Source of the DNA: Owenia fusiformis
Lineage: Eukaryota; Annelida; Polychaeta; Sabellida; Oweniidae
Length of the DNA stretch: 64,000 bases
Reading direction: 5' to 3'
NCBI GenBank assembly: GCA_903813345.2
Contig: CAIIXF020000003.1
Location: 18,430,931 to 18,494,930, forward strand
Numbering within the stretch: position 1 is the first letter of the stretch; each line of letters begins with the position of its first letter. Under the pieces are notes generated by a model that made no database searches, was not told the DNA's origin, and worked only from the letters and a program-made list of their open reading frames with translations. Below are positions 1 to 9,741 of the stretch, piece after piece. A program made the position numbers and the translations under genes.

Positions 1-575
1 AAGTGTTTGTGGTCACTTGATCTGTTAATTTTTTCATTGCTTAAAAAGACAGGCGCGTGTTGAAGGTATTTCCTTCTTGATCCCTTAAAAATAATTTCTA
101 CACTTTTTGAGGGTTTAAAAATTGACTTCCATTTAAGGGACCATTCTGAAAGTTTATCTATGTCAGATTGAAAATTTCTGTGGAGATCAAAAATATTTTT
201 GTTTCTGTCACAAGGAAAAAAGATGGAGCTGTCGTCAGCATAAAGATATAATTGACTATGATTAAGAACCTCATTAAGGTCATTTATGTACAGGAGGAAG
301 CAAAGTGGTCCAATTATTGATCCTTGAGGTATTGAACTGTTGATAAAAGCATCTGGGGAACGTTCTGAGAACTCCCCATTTCCTTTGTCTTGGAGACATC
401 TATTTGTCAAGTAAGACTTAATCAGGTTAATAATGGTATCAGAAAAACCATATGATTTTAACTTTTTTAACAGCAAATAATGCGGAACAGCGTCATACGC
501 AGATTCTATATCTAAAAAAATTCCTCTGACGTCACAGTTATTATCTATTTGCTCATCAATCATGTTTACTATTGT
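1..575 (-). pseudogene. Non-LTR retrotransposon reverse transcriptase, C-terminal part of the RT domain (segment 3 of 3)
   Basis: Read on the minus strand this is an almost uninterrupted reverse-transcriptase frame. It begins with IVNMIDEQ at the insertion junction. Next come a catalytic-Asp block (FLDIESAYDAVPH), the QGSIIGPLCFLLYINDL block and the catalytic YADD box near 225-240, followed by thumb-like sequence running off the window start. The block order is that of jockey/CR1-group LINEs. The upstream pieces lie at 4266-4337 and 6860-7593, separated by transposon insertions. The frame seen here is intact, so the insertions may be fairly recent. The endonuclease part and 3' end are not seen. 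The superfamily is secure; the exact clade is inferred. Confidence 0.9.
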
Positions 576-1044
576 GGTATGAGGTTCCATATCCATCCGC
601 CAAAAGGTATGACCCCTATATAGTCCATTTAAAAACTCGAGGTATTGTTCTAAATAACGCCATAGTTGGCTTCTAGGGTACCTAGTATGCCACTATTTGG
701 TATCAAAATAAAGAGGAGGAGTTCAACTTTCATTTGAATTACGAAAATAGCGATGTAGGTCAAAAATAGTTCCGACGTGAGCATGTTTACTACGCGTTTG
801 CCCATCATATCAGAATTGAGGAAGTGGTAGCAAACGCGAGTCACAATAAATGGACGCTGATATCTCAAAAAGTAACCTGACTCCCTATAATTTGATGTAG
901 ATCAATCGAACCCCTATATGAACAGGTACATTTTGATATATAACACTATGGGGGGTAAGCGTTTTATAGTTGGTCACGAACGCCATATGTGCAAAGTATT
1001 GTTCTGAATTTTCGAATTTGGTGTTGGATTACGGTACTCATACC
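576..1044. repeat. Full-length GGTATGAG MITE, left copy of the array
   Basis: This 469-bp element has short terminal inverted repeats (GGTATGAG/CTCATACC); the next bases are only loosely inverted. It encodes no convincing protein: its short minus-strand frame recurs in every copy and resembles nothing. On its right it runs into the spacer rather than into a target duplication. The outer duplication belongs to the whole array. Confidence 0.85.
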
Positions 1045-1835
1045 TTAATATGAGGCCTAAAATTGTCTGCTAGTTGGCCAGAGACCAATATTCTAGCAGA
1101 ATTTGAGAGCAGAATCGATTTTTTCGTTCTGCGTATGGCAAACAATGATTTGAAATCACTTTCAACCATTCTGTGAGTATAAGAATGGTCATAAGAGGCC
1201 CGTGGAGGGTCATGAATGATAGAAAGCCCTCCGAAATTCCGTCAAAATTGCAGGTTATTTCTTAATTTTTTGCTAAAATTACATGATTTTCAAGGCCCAT
1301 ATCTCAGTGAAATTGCTACAATGTAGCGATTCTTCATTTTTACAGGCTAGATCCACGTGTCAGGTCGACAGAAACAGTAAGCATGTGTGATTTTTAAATT
1401 GCTACATTGTAGCAATATTTATTTCAAAATACAGGTGTGAGGGAAACTGCAATTTAGTTAGATTTGGGCGAAAATGGCCAAATTTCAGTCAAAATCCTCG
1501 GGACACAGGGCCTTTGTCTTAGATTTAGTCAATGATGCAACTCTTAGTAGAAGGTGTGCCATATAGGGAATGAAAGCTGTTTGTCAGACGTATCATTTTC
1601 TTCAATAAACTCAGAGATAGTCAGGTTAGATTTGTGACGTCACAGTGGCAAAGTTAGGCTAGCATATTTAGACGTATTTGGGGTAGGGCAAATTAACCCT
1701 TTCTAGCCTAAATGGATAAATTTTTCACATATTCAGCCAGTTCCGACGTTTTTATGCATTTTTGAACTAGAAATGATATTTTCTGCCAAAAAAAGTTGCA
1801 GAGACAAAAATCAGTGTGATGTCATAAAACATTAA
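1045..1835. repeat. Spacer of the tandem array, first and longest copy
   Basis: This 791-bp non-coding spacer is repeated in shortened form at about 2036-2735 and 3090-3792. It carries two short dyads, GCTACAATGTAGC near 1316 and its exact reverse complement GCTACATTGTAGC near 1400, kept in every unit. The flanks of the spacer are TTAA on both sides (after 1044 and before 1836). Confidence 0.7.
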
Positions 1836-3792
1836 GGTATGAGGTTCCATATCCATCCGCCAAAAGGTATGACCCCTATATAGTCCATTTAAAAACTCGA
1901 GGTATTGTTCTAAATAACGCCATAGTTGGCTTCTAGGGTACCTAGTATGCCACTATTTGGTATCAAAATAAAGAGGAGGAGTTCAACTTTCATTTGAATT
2001 ACGAAAATAGCGATGTAGGTCAAAAATAGTTCCGAGGGCAAACAATGATTTGAAATCACTTTCAACCATTCTGTGAGTATAAGAATGGTCATAAGAGGCC
2101 CGTGGAGGGTCATGAATGAAAGAAAGCCCTCCGAAATTCCGTCAAAATTGCAGGTTATTTCTTAATTTTTTGCTAAAATTACATGATTTTCAAGGCCCAT
2201 ATCTCAGTGAAATTGCTACAATGTAGCGATTTTTCATTTTTACAGGCTAGATCCACGTGTCAGGTCGACAGAAACAGTAAGCATGTGTGATTTTTAAATT
2301 GCTACATTGTAGCAATATCTATTTTAAAATACAGGTGTGAGGGAAACTGCAATTTAGTTAGATTTGGGCGAAAATGGCCAAATTTCAGTCAAAATCCTCG
2401 GGACACAGGGCCTTTGTCTTAGATTTAGTCAATGATGCAACTCTTAGTATAAGGTGTGCCATATAGGGAATGAAAGCTGTTTGTCAGACGTATCATTTTC
2501 TTCAATAAACTCAGAGATAGTCAGGTTAGATTTGTGACGTCACAGTGGCAAAGTTAGGCTAGCATATTTAGACGTATTTGGGGTAGGGCAAATTAACCCT
2601 TTCTAGCCTAAATGGATAAATTTTTCACATATTCAGCCAGTTCCGACGTTTTTATGCATTTTTGAACTAGAAATGATATTTTCTGCCAAAAAAAGTTGCA
2701 GAGACAAAAATCAGTGTGATGTCATAAAACATTAAGGTATGAGGTTCCATATCCATCCGCCAAAAGGTATGACCCCTATATAGTCCATTTAAAAACTCGA
2801 GGTATTGTTCTAAATAACGCCATAGTTGGCTTCTAGGGTACCTAGTATGCCACTATTTGGTATCAAAATAAAGAGGAGGAGTTCAACTTTCATTTGAATT
2901 ACGAAAATAGCGATGTAGGTCAAAATATGACCCCTATATAGTCCATTTAAAAACTCGAGGTATTGTTCTAAATAACGCCATAGTTGGCTTCTAGGGTACC
3001 TAGTATGCCACTATTTGGTATCAAAATAAAGAGGAGGAGTTCAACTTTCATTTGAATTACGAAAATAGCGATGTAGGTCAAAATAGTTCCGAGGGCAAAC
3101 AATGATTTGAAATCACTTTCAACCATTCTGTGAGTATAAGAATGGTCATAAGAGGCCCGTGGAGGGTCATGAATGAAAGAAAGCCCTCCGAAATTCCGTC
3201 AAAATTGCAGGTTATTTCTTAATTTTTTGCTAAAATTACATGATTTTCAAGGCCCATATCTCAGTGAAATTGCTACAATGTAGCGATTTTTCATTTTTAC
3301 AGGCTAGATCCACGTGTCAGGTCGACAGGAACAGTAAGCATGTGTGATTTTTAAATTGCTACATTGTAGCAATATCTATTTCAAAATACAGGTGTGAGGG
3401 AAACTGCAATTTAGTTAGATTTGGGCGAAAACGGCCAAATTTCAGTCAAAATCCTCGGGACACAGGGCCTTTGTCTTAGATTTAGTCAATGATGCAACTC
3501 TTAGTAGAAGGTGTGCCATATAGGGAATGGAAGCTGTTTGTCAGACGTATCATTTTCTTCAATAAACTCAGAGATAGTCAGGTTAGATTTGTGACGTCAC
3601 AGTGGCAAAGTTAGGCTAGCATATTTAGACGTATTTGGGGTAGGGCAAATTAACCCTTTCTAGCCTAAATGGATAAATTTTTCACATATTCAGCCAGTTC
3701 CGACGTTTTTATGCATTTTTGAACTAGAAATGATATTTTCTGCCAAAAAAAGTTGCAGAGACAAAAATCAGTGTGATGTCATAAAACATTAA

Positions 3793-4261
3793 GGTATGAG
3801 GTTCCATATCCATCCGCCAAAAGGTATGACCCCTATATAGTCCATTTAAAAACTCGAGGTATTGTTCTAAATAACGCCATAGTTGGCTTCTAGGGTACCT
3901 AGTATGCCACTATTTGGTATCAAAATAAAGAGGAGGAGTTCAACTTTCATTTGAATTACGAAAATAGCGATGTAGGTCAAAAATAGTTCCGACGTGAGCA
4001 TGTTTACTACGCGTTTGCCCATCATATCAGAATTGAGGAAGTGGTAGCAAACGCGAGTCACAATAAATGGACGCTGATATCTCAAAAAGTAACCTGACTC
4101 CCTATAATTTGATGTAGATCAATCGAACCCCTATATGAACAGGTACATTTTGATATATAACACTATGGGGGGTAAGCGTTTTATAGTTGGTCACGAACGC
4201 CATATGTGCAAAGTATTGTTCTGAATTTTCGAATTTGGTGTTGGATTACGGTACTCATACC
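3793..4261. repeat. Full-length GGTATGAG MITE, right copy of the array
   Basis: The copy has the same 469-bp length as the left terminal copy and is almost identical to it. It ends CTCATACC directly against the TTGT target duplication, after which the LINE resumes. Confidence 0.85.
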
Positions 4262-4265
4262 TTGT

Positions 4266-4337
4266 TATTAATTGTTTTTCAGTACCATGACCCGGAAGAA
4301 ACCCGGATTGATTTTGATAGATCAGATTGTTTTCAAT
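4266..4337 (-). pseudogene. LINE reverse-transcriptase segment 2 of 3
   Basis: A 72-bp island of LINE coding sequence lies between two insertions. On the minus strand it encodes IENNLIYQNQ followed by SGFLPGHGTEKQLI, the block between the RT fingers and palm. It joins in frame to the segment at 571-1 once the array and one TTGT copy are removed. Upstream it meets the segment ending at 6860 through the TCAAT duplication. Confidence 0.88.
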
Positions 4338-4716
4338 CACAGAAATACCTTTCAGTCGATACATTGTTTTCGTGTACAAAGTACCTCGTTTTAGCAGCGT
4401 TTTGGTCCCCAGCTGTGAGATAAAGCAAATTTTCATTATTTTCAACTGTAAGTCAAGTTATCTCGCCAGTCTTTTACCCATTCTCGCCCATAATTTCAGA
4501 ATGGGCTCCCATTACAACCTTCCATCGCTACGTCTTGATTTTTGGGCATCAAACGCAGCAGTTTCTAAATCATCCACACATCTCTTCAAAATTGACCAAT
4601 ACGTCCCGTCATCTTCCACTACGCCCCGCCGAGTCTATCACTATACACGTAGAGTTGCATTCTAAAACAATTTGTCCATCGATGTGTCCGTTTGTAGGTT
4701 GCCATTGTCGATTCTA

Positions 4717-6341
4717 AATACCAGGGGCGTAGGAAGGAGTAAATTCAACACTACGCCAAAAATATGAAACAATGTGTGTCAAACCTTCTGCTATCAAAAC
4801 TCCTATTTTATGCTCGTAAAACGCCATTTTATGGCAATACCTTTCTTATGTGCTTAAAACGTTCGAATGTTTTTCATCATACAGTGAAACCTGTATATCT
4901 GAACACCTCTTTTATCTTAACAGCCCTCAAGGTGAACACTTAGCTTTCTCTGTCCCAATTTTGTGATCTCCCATTGACTCGCATGTTAATAAACCCTTAA
5001 AATGTGAATATCTCCTAATTTGAACACCTTTGACTGGTTCCAGGTATGTTCGAATTTGCGAATTAGACAGGTTTTACTGTATAAAATCACCATGGAAAGA
5101 CGATCTTTTAAATCACGACATAACTCATTCTCACTTTTCTCATGTAAATGCTAATTTTCTCAAGGGATATAGAGTAGACGACCAGATAACAATCAGAGAT
5201 TTTTGATCATTTTTGAATAGTGAATTTAGATACATAATTTTCTGATTCCATCGTATAACGTGCAATGGGACAATACAAATTAAAGAAACTAGTATGATTA
5301 ATGTTTGCAACCTTTTTTATAACACCAATTCGCAAACCCTCCACAAAGGTCAAATCGGGGTCAATGTTACTAAGTGGGTGCCAAAATGCTATATTTCCGA
5401 AAATGATAATATATTATCTTGCAAATGAAATAAAAATCCAAATAAAAGCTTTTCTAGAACTGAAATTATGTACTTTCAAATATAGCAGGTATTGCCAAAA
5501 CTCATTGAAATCAATGGAACGTGGAATTGAATAATCAACAATTTCATGTTGTTTTTGTCTTTAAGTACTACCAATAACAATAAGTGATTTAGTAAGAAAA
5601 AATATTTTTGCTGACTTATTATTATTCCAATATGATTTCGGTCCATGATTTTGTCTAGCAACGGAATATAAATTGAATTAGTGAAATTGAAAAATTGGGG
5701 ATAGGGGATAATAAAAAAATATATATTTAAATTTTCAAGGGGTTCATCACTATAATGATGAAACCACAGTTTGAAAAGGCATTACGGAACATTCACAAAA
5801 ATTGGAAATGTATTCATCAAGTAGTTTTTGAAAAACGGGTTTTCTCTCAAATTCGTGAAGTTAAACGCGATTCACGAATATTTGGCGAAATTGTATTTCA
5901 CTTTTAAAATTCATAAGATAGTCAATAGTGGCTCGATTTTCATGAAAAAGGCATGTTGCAAAGGGGAATCAATCTGTTAATTGGTTATTTACCAAACAGC
6001 GCAATATTGATTACATCGCATTTTCGACAGTATAAGAAACAATTCAAGGTAACTTTCAATATTTTATGAATTTCATTTTTCAAAAAATGTCATTTATCTG
6101 TGGCCCAGGCTAGAAAAATAACAGAGGCACAAAAACCTTGCAAAAGAGTACTTTTGAGGATATTATATGGTATTAAAAATAACATTTCTTAAGGCTTGTG
6201 TGCTCGAGATTACTTTTAAAATGTATGCACAATGAGAAAATATGACTAAAGAACATAGGAAGAATAAAAAGCATTTTTATCTCACTTTTCAACACTACGC
6301 ACTGGCGTTTTGGCGTACATTGTTCCTACGCCACTGAATAC
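4717..6341. mobile_element. Non-autonomous transposon with CAGGGGCGTAGGAA ends, nested in the foldback
   Basis: The element spans 4722-6336. Its left end is CAGGGGCGTAGGAA and its right end is the reverse complement of CAGTGGCGTAGGAA. AATAC directly abuts both ends (4717-4721 and 6337-6341). The interior is AT-rich and without a transposase frame. A pogo-type MITE lies inside it at 4882-5079. The ends resemble those of some hAT-like families, but the visible duplication is 5 bp rather than 8, so the superfamily is open. Confidence 0.7.
4880..5081. repeat. pogo/Tigger-type MITE, copy 1
   Basis: Terminal inverted repeats CAGTGAAACCTGT and ACAGGTTTTACTG bound 4882-5079, with TA on each side. 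TA duplications and CAGT ends are typical of the Tc1/mariner-pogo superfamily. There is no coding capacity. It is the innermost layer of the nest. Confidence 0.8.
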
Positions 6342-6859
6342 CAATCGGATTGTGTTTTAAGATTTACCCATTCTTGTCCATTTTCAATATACCTATAATA
6401 GGGTGGTCCAAAATCGGCGGGGCGTAGTGGAAGGTGACGGGACGTATTAGTCAAATTTTAAGAGATGTGTGGATGATTTAGAAACTGCTGCGTTTGATGC
6501 CCAAAAATCAAAACGTAGCGATGGAAGGTTGTAATGGGAGTCCATTCTGAAATTATGAGCGAGAATGGGTAAAAGACTGGCGAGATAACTTGACTCACAG
6601 TTGAAAGTTATGAAAATTTGCTTTATCTCGCAGCTGGGGACCAAAACGCCGCTAAAACGAGGTACTTTGTACACGAAAACAATGTATCGACTGAAAGGTA
6701 TTTCTGTGAAGCTTTGTACGGAACAAGTTTGAAGAAAAACGGTGAAGTGTGAAACTCACAATCCTTGATTTTCAAACACTGGGGTAGGTTTTAAATTCAA
6801 ATGAACGGTTTTTCGGGACGGAGTGGTTTCGATACGTCCCGAAGAGATACTACCGCGTG

Positions 6860-7593
6860 TCAATGACATATTTGAACATATTGTTGTATCAATCGTTCAA
6901 ATATTTTTGAAACATTGTTTAACAGAGTAATTGGTCTGTAATTTTTGGGGTCACATTTGGAACCTTTATTTTTGAAAATTGGAACGGCAGTTCCTAGTTT
7001 CCAGGAACTTGGAAATGTGTTAAATTCTATAACTTTTTTGAAAAGATCAAATAATGGTTGGTCTATACCGTCGCAACACATTTTCAACATTTTATTTGTT
7101 ATTCCGTCTGGTCCTCCTTGCTTGGTAGTATTAAGGTCACACAAAATTTTATTAACACCTTGTTTTGAAAAGTCAATACTTTCTAAGATTTGATCTGCTT
7201 TTGATGGAATATTTGGAGAGTCAAGTTCATCAAAATTGTGATGGAATTTGGTCAGAAATTGTTGCAAAAGAAAATCTGCATTTTCTTTGTTGTTTTTTGC
7301 CAAAATGTCCGTTTTTGTCAACATAGGAATATCTGAACAAAACTTTTTACCAAGTAATTTCTTGATTGCGATCCAATAAAATTTACTATTTGATGAGTTT
7401 GCTTCCAAGTTAGTACAAATAGATTCATGATAGGACAATTTGGCTTTTGTGATTGCATTACTAACTACATCTGATTGGATTTTGAATTTTTCATAATTTT
7501 CAGTTGTGTGGTCAGTTTTTAGTTTCCTATAGAGCTTATCACGTTTATTAATTGAACTCTTGACTTGATGTTTAAGTGAGGCGCTGGTGACAT
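6860..7593 (-). pseudogene. LINE reverse-transcriptase N-terminal part (segment 1 of 3)
   Basis: A minus-strand frame runs from about 7593 to 6860. It starts in the linker before the RT (SINKRDKLYRKLK), passes GGPDGITNKMLK, then PSSWKLGTAVPIFKNKG and NYRPITLLNNVSKIFERLI, and stops at the foldback junction. Near 6865-6880 a one-base shift separates LIQQYV from the downstream FKYVIENN frame, so the copy is inactive apart from the insertions. The 5' part of the LINE (endonuclease, ORF1) is missing: homology ends abruptly near 7593, the usual 5' truncation. Confidence 0.88.
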
Positions 7594-7746
7594 ATTTTAT
7601 TCAATAAAAACTGCACAATTGAATTATTCATAATTCATGGCTAGATTGCATCCTCAAGTTTCATTTGGTATGCAAATTATGATTTTGGATAAAAAATTGA
7701 AAAGTATAGCATTTTGAAAAAAGTGGCGTTTTTGGCCCACCCTGTA
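7594..7746. repeat. Possible mariner-type terminal fragment
   Basis: The sequence ends AGTGGCGTTTTTGGCCCACC followed by CTG and TA, matching in reverse the CAGGGTGGGCCAAAA-type ends seen in many mariner elements. The opposite terminus was not found, so the boundaries are rough. Confidence 0.35.
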
Positions 7747-8690
7747 CATCTTTAACGTGCTAAGATATTTGGATAGCAAACTGTTTTGTGTCTGATCATG
7801 GAGTGTCAAGGAAGTCCATGGTATGATAGACTTTATCAAGCCTGGTCATTCAAAACGTCCCTTGTAACACTCTACATGTAGATTTAAATTCGTATAATGG
7901 TTGGTTGAAATAAAGTTTTAGCATTGTCATTTTCAGACCACGCATCTTTAAGAAAGAACTTCTTATACCTGATTCGAACCTAAAGTTTTTATGGCAATAT
8001 TTACCATTTCTAAGTGTTTTTGCAATCATGTTAATTCAAATGATTTTTCGTGAAGTTGTGGATCAATCTTTCTTAAACCCCCGTCTTTATAAGTTTTGCA
8101 AATTGAGAAAAACTTAGAAAAATTGAGAAAAAACCTTAGAAAACCTTAGAAATTGGAGAATTCCAAATATATATAATATTAATAAAAAGGTTTTTAATTT
8201 TTTCATGGGACTCTCCCGATATAAAACAAGCATTAAATAAACTATTTTTGTAGAACAAAATACTTAAAAACCGCTATTTTTCGTAGTTTATTTACTAATT
8301 ATATAATATATAATGTATATGCTAATTCATGTAATTACGATTCGCATTTCTGGCAATTTCGATTCGAGGTTCAGCTTTTCTACATTTCTTAGGTCGGAAA
8401 ACAGTTGCAAACCTAATAGTTAAATTGTGTTTCCCATCAATTTCAAAGAAATATCTCTCGCCCGAATTTGCTTTGCTTTCAATCCAAATAGTTGATGTTT
8501 TATCGACGTCTAATTTTAAGGCAGACGCCCTATGAAATTTTTGAAAATGTCAATGCATGTTCTCCATGATGAAGGATCACAAAAGTGTCATCCTGTTGGC
8601 AACATCGATTTGATTGAAAAAAGTAGAAAAACGGAGATATCTGAAAAATGTCCATTGTTTATGACACAACTTTCGGATCGATTATAAAGA
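7747..8690. other. Non-coding AT-rich stretch
   Basis: No gene or clear repeat was recognised. A short run of near-direct repeats (TTAGAAAA/AATTGAGAAA) occurs around 8100-8160. Part of the interval could be further decayed 3' sequence of the L1-like relic that follows. Confidence 0.4.
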
Positions 8691-8699
8691 ACATGAAAA

Positions 8700-9180
8700 C
8701 ATCATATAAAACTAGCCAACATTAATTTTTTCAAGCACTTATCGAGGTATAAGCCCACACGATACTATCAAGGGTTTTCTCGAAATCTGCAAAAAGTATT
8801 AAACCAGCTTGTTGCTTTCTTTATATCAAATACTTGGCGGGTATTCTCCGCCATCTCTCTACCAGGCAGATATGCTTTTTGTTCGAGAATATAATTTGTA
8901 GCAAACGTTTTTCATTCTGGTTGCAAGAGAGGCACTTAGAAGCTTATAATCAGCGTTAAGAAGAGTGATTGGCCTCCAATTTTAAAGAATTTTCTCAATT
9001 TGTTACCTTTTGAAAAACATGTAATTATACATTGTTTCTGTATTAAAGGGAGTTCAGCCAAAACAAAAGCTGCATTCACTGAGTTCAGTAAAATGTTTAT
9101 AGAAAAAATTGTAAAATTCCACGCTAAAACCATCGGAACCGCGTGGCTTTCCATTTTTACTTTTGTTTTTACTATTGTTC
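8700..9180 (-). pseudogene. L1/Tx1-like retrotransposon reverse-transcriptase relic
   Basis: On the minus strand, decayed blocks follow the order of L1/Tx1-clade reverse transcriptases: GSDGFSVEFYNFF, then TQKQC-like IITCFSKGNKLRKFF, NWRPITLLNADYKLLSASLA, AYLPGREMAENTRQVFD and DFEKTLDSIVW. The blocks lie in different frames with several stops, so at least three frameshifts have accumulated. It is clearly older than the LINE at 1-7593 and of a different clade. Confidence 0.75.
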
Positions 9181-9576
9181 GTTCAACTTACCTTCACAAA
9201 ATTTTTAAGACCCGAGCGAGTTATCAGCAGAGAGAAAAGCATCACAAAGGGCCACGGAAGATATCGCAACAGATTTCAGACAGTCATATGTTGGATTTTG
9301 CCAATATCTGATGATTTGAACCGGCGCATATGTTAGGCCAATGCATTAACCCCAGGACAAGCAATGATAGAGTTGAAAAATAATTTGGACTTTGAGACAG
9401 GGAATGTGCAAACACCCCATCAACATATATTTTTTTTCTGTAATGTTGTCTTGATTTTCAGCCCTTACCACACCTGTTTTTTCAATGTTTGATTCATCAA
9501 TATGTTATCATATGTTATATGTGTATTGAGACATAGTTAACCTAAATAAATCAACTAACGATGACCATGTACAAAC
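9181..9576. other. Interval downstream of the orphan signal exon, no exon recognised
   Basis: I looked on the minus strand for a following exon in phase 1 with a good acceptor and saw none. The part next to 9180 may be further L1-like sequence. Confidence 0.4.
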
Positions 9577-9658
9577 CTGGCTTGTTACAATCTGCGTTGA
9601 TGAGTGGTATAACGATGGCGATGGCCAAACCTGTCACTGTCAGTGAGGATGTCTTCAT
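9577..9658 (-). CDS. Isolated first coding exon: signal peptide of an unknown secreted protein
   Basis: The ATG at 9658 opens MKTSSLTVTGLAIAIVI, continuing PLINA-DCNKP. This is a textbook signal peptide: a short polar N-terminus, a hydrophobic core and a small residue before the likely cleavage after NA. The frame runs into a splice donor (CCAG followed by gtttgt) with phase 1. The exon is 82 bp, the same length and phase as the signal exon of the EGF gene at 39.5 kb; whether that is more than coincidence cannot be told. A TATA box lies 77 bp upstream. No downstream exon was found; transposons occupy the region, so the gene may be broken or its exons may be far away. Function unknown. Confidence 0.5.
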
Positions 9659-9734
9659 TTTCCCAATATTTTGCCGCTGATTTCCAATGTATTCTCCAAC
9701 GCAATTGCAATATGATTGTATAAATAAATGCGCT

Positions 9735-9741
9735 TTTTATA
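9735..9741 (-). promoter_or_regulatory. TATA box upstream of the orphan signal exon
   Basis: TATAAAA is read on the minus strand. It would place transcription start about 30 bp downstream, giving a 5' leader of roughly 50 bases before the ATG at 9658. Confidence 0.5.

Larger units (their letters stand above)
572..4265. mobile_element. 3.7-kb composite tandem MITE array inserted in the LINE
   Basis: The insertion spans 576-4261. It begins GGTATGAG and ends CTCATACC, and is flanked by a TTGT target duplication at 572-575 and 4262-4265. Copies of the MITE head start at 576, 1836, 2736 and 3793. Full 469-bp MITEs occupy both ends (576-1044 and 3793-4261). The two middle copies keep only about 200 bp of the head and then run into a shared spacer. 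Unit lengths are 1260, 900 and 1057 bp; the third carries a further internal duplication of about 157 bp near 2768/2926. Units are nearly identical, so amplification was recent. No transposase is visible, so the element is non-autonomous. The 4-bp duplication is compatible with several DNA-transposon superfamilies, so none is assigned. Confidence 0.88.
4333..6864. mobile_element. Foldback DNA element with 295-bp inverted arms, inserted in the LINE
   Basis: The element (4338-6859) begins CACAGAAATACC and ends CTACCGCGTG, flanked by TCAAT at 4333-4337 and 6860-6864. Arms at 4338-4632 and 6414-6708 are near-perfect reverse complements. A further segment (6709-6859) lies outside the right arm, so the structure is asymmetric. 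Between the arms sits a second transposon (4722-6336); without it the element would be about 0.9 kb. No transposase is visible. CAC...GTG ends with a 5-bp duplication recall Transib-type elements, but the ends share no longer inverted repeat, so that assignment is only a possibility. Confidence 0.78.

Noticed and set aside
650-4085. Repeated minus-strand frames of 67-72 codons in the MITE copies
   Set aside because: They recur only because the MITE is repeated, have no family resemblance and cross element features; there is no sign of coding selection.
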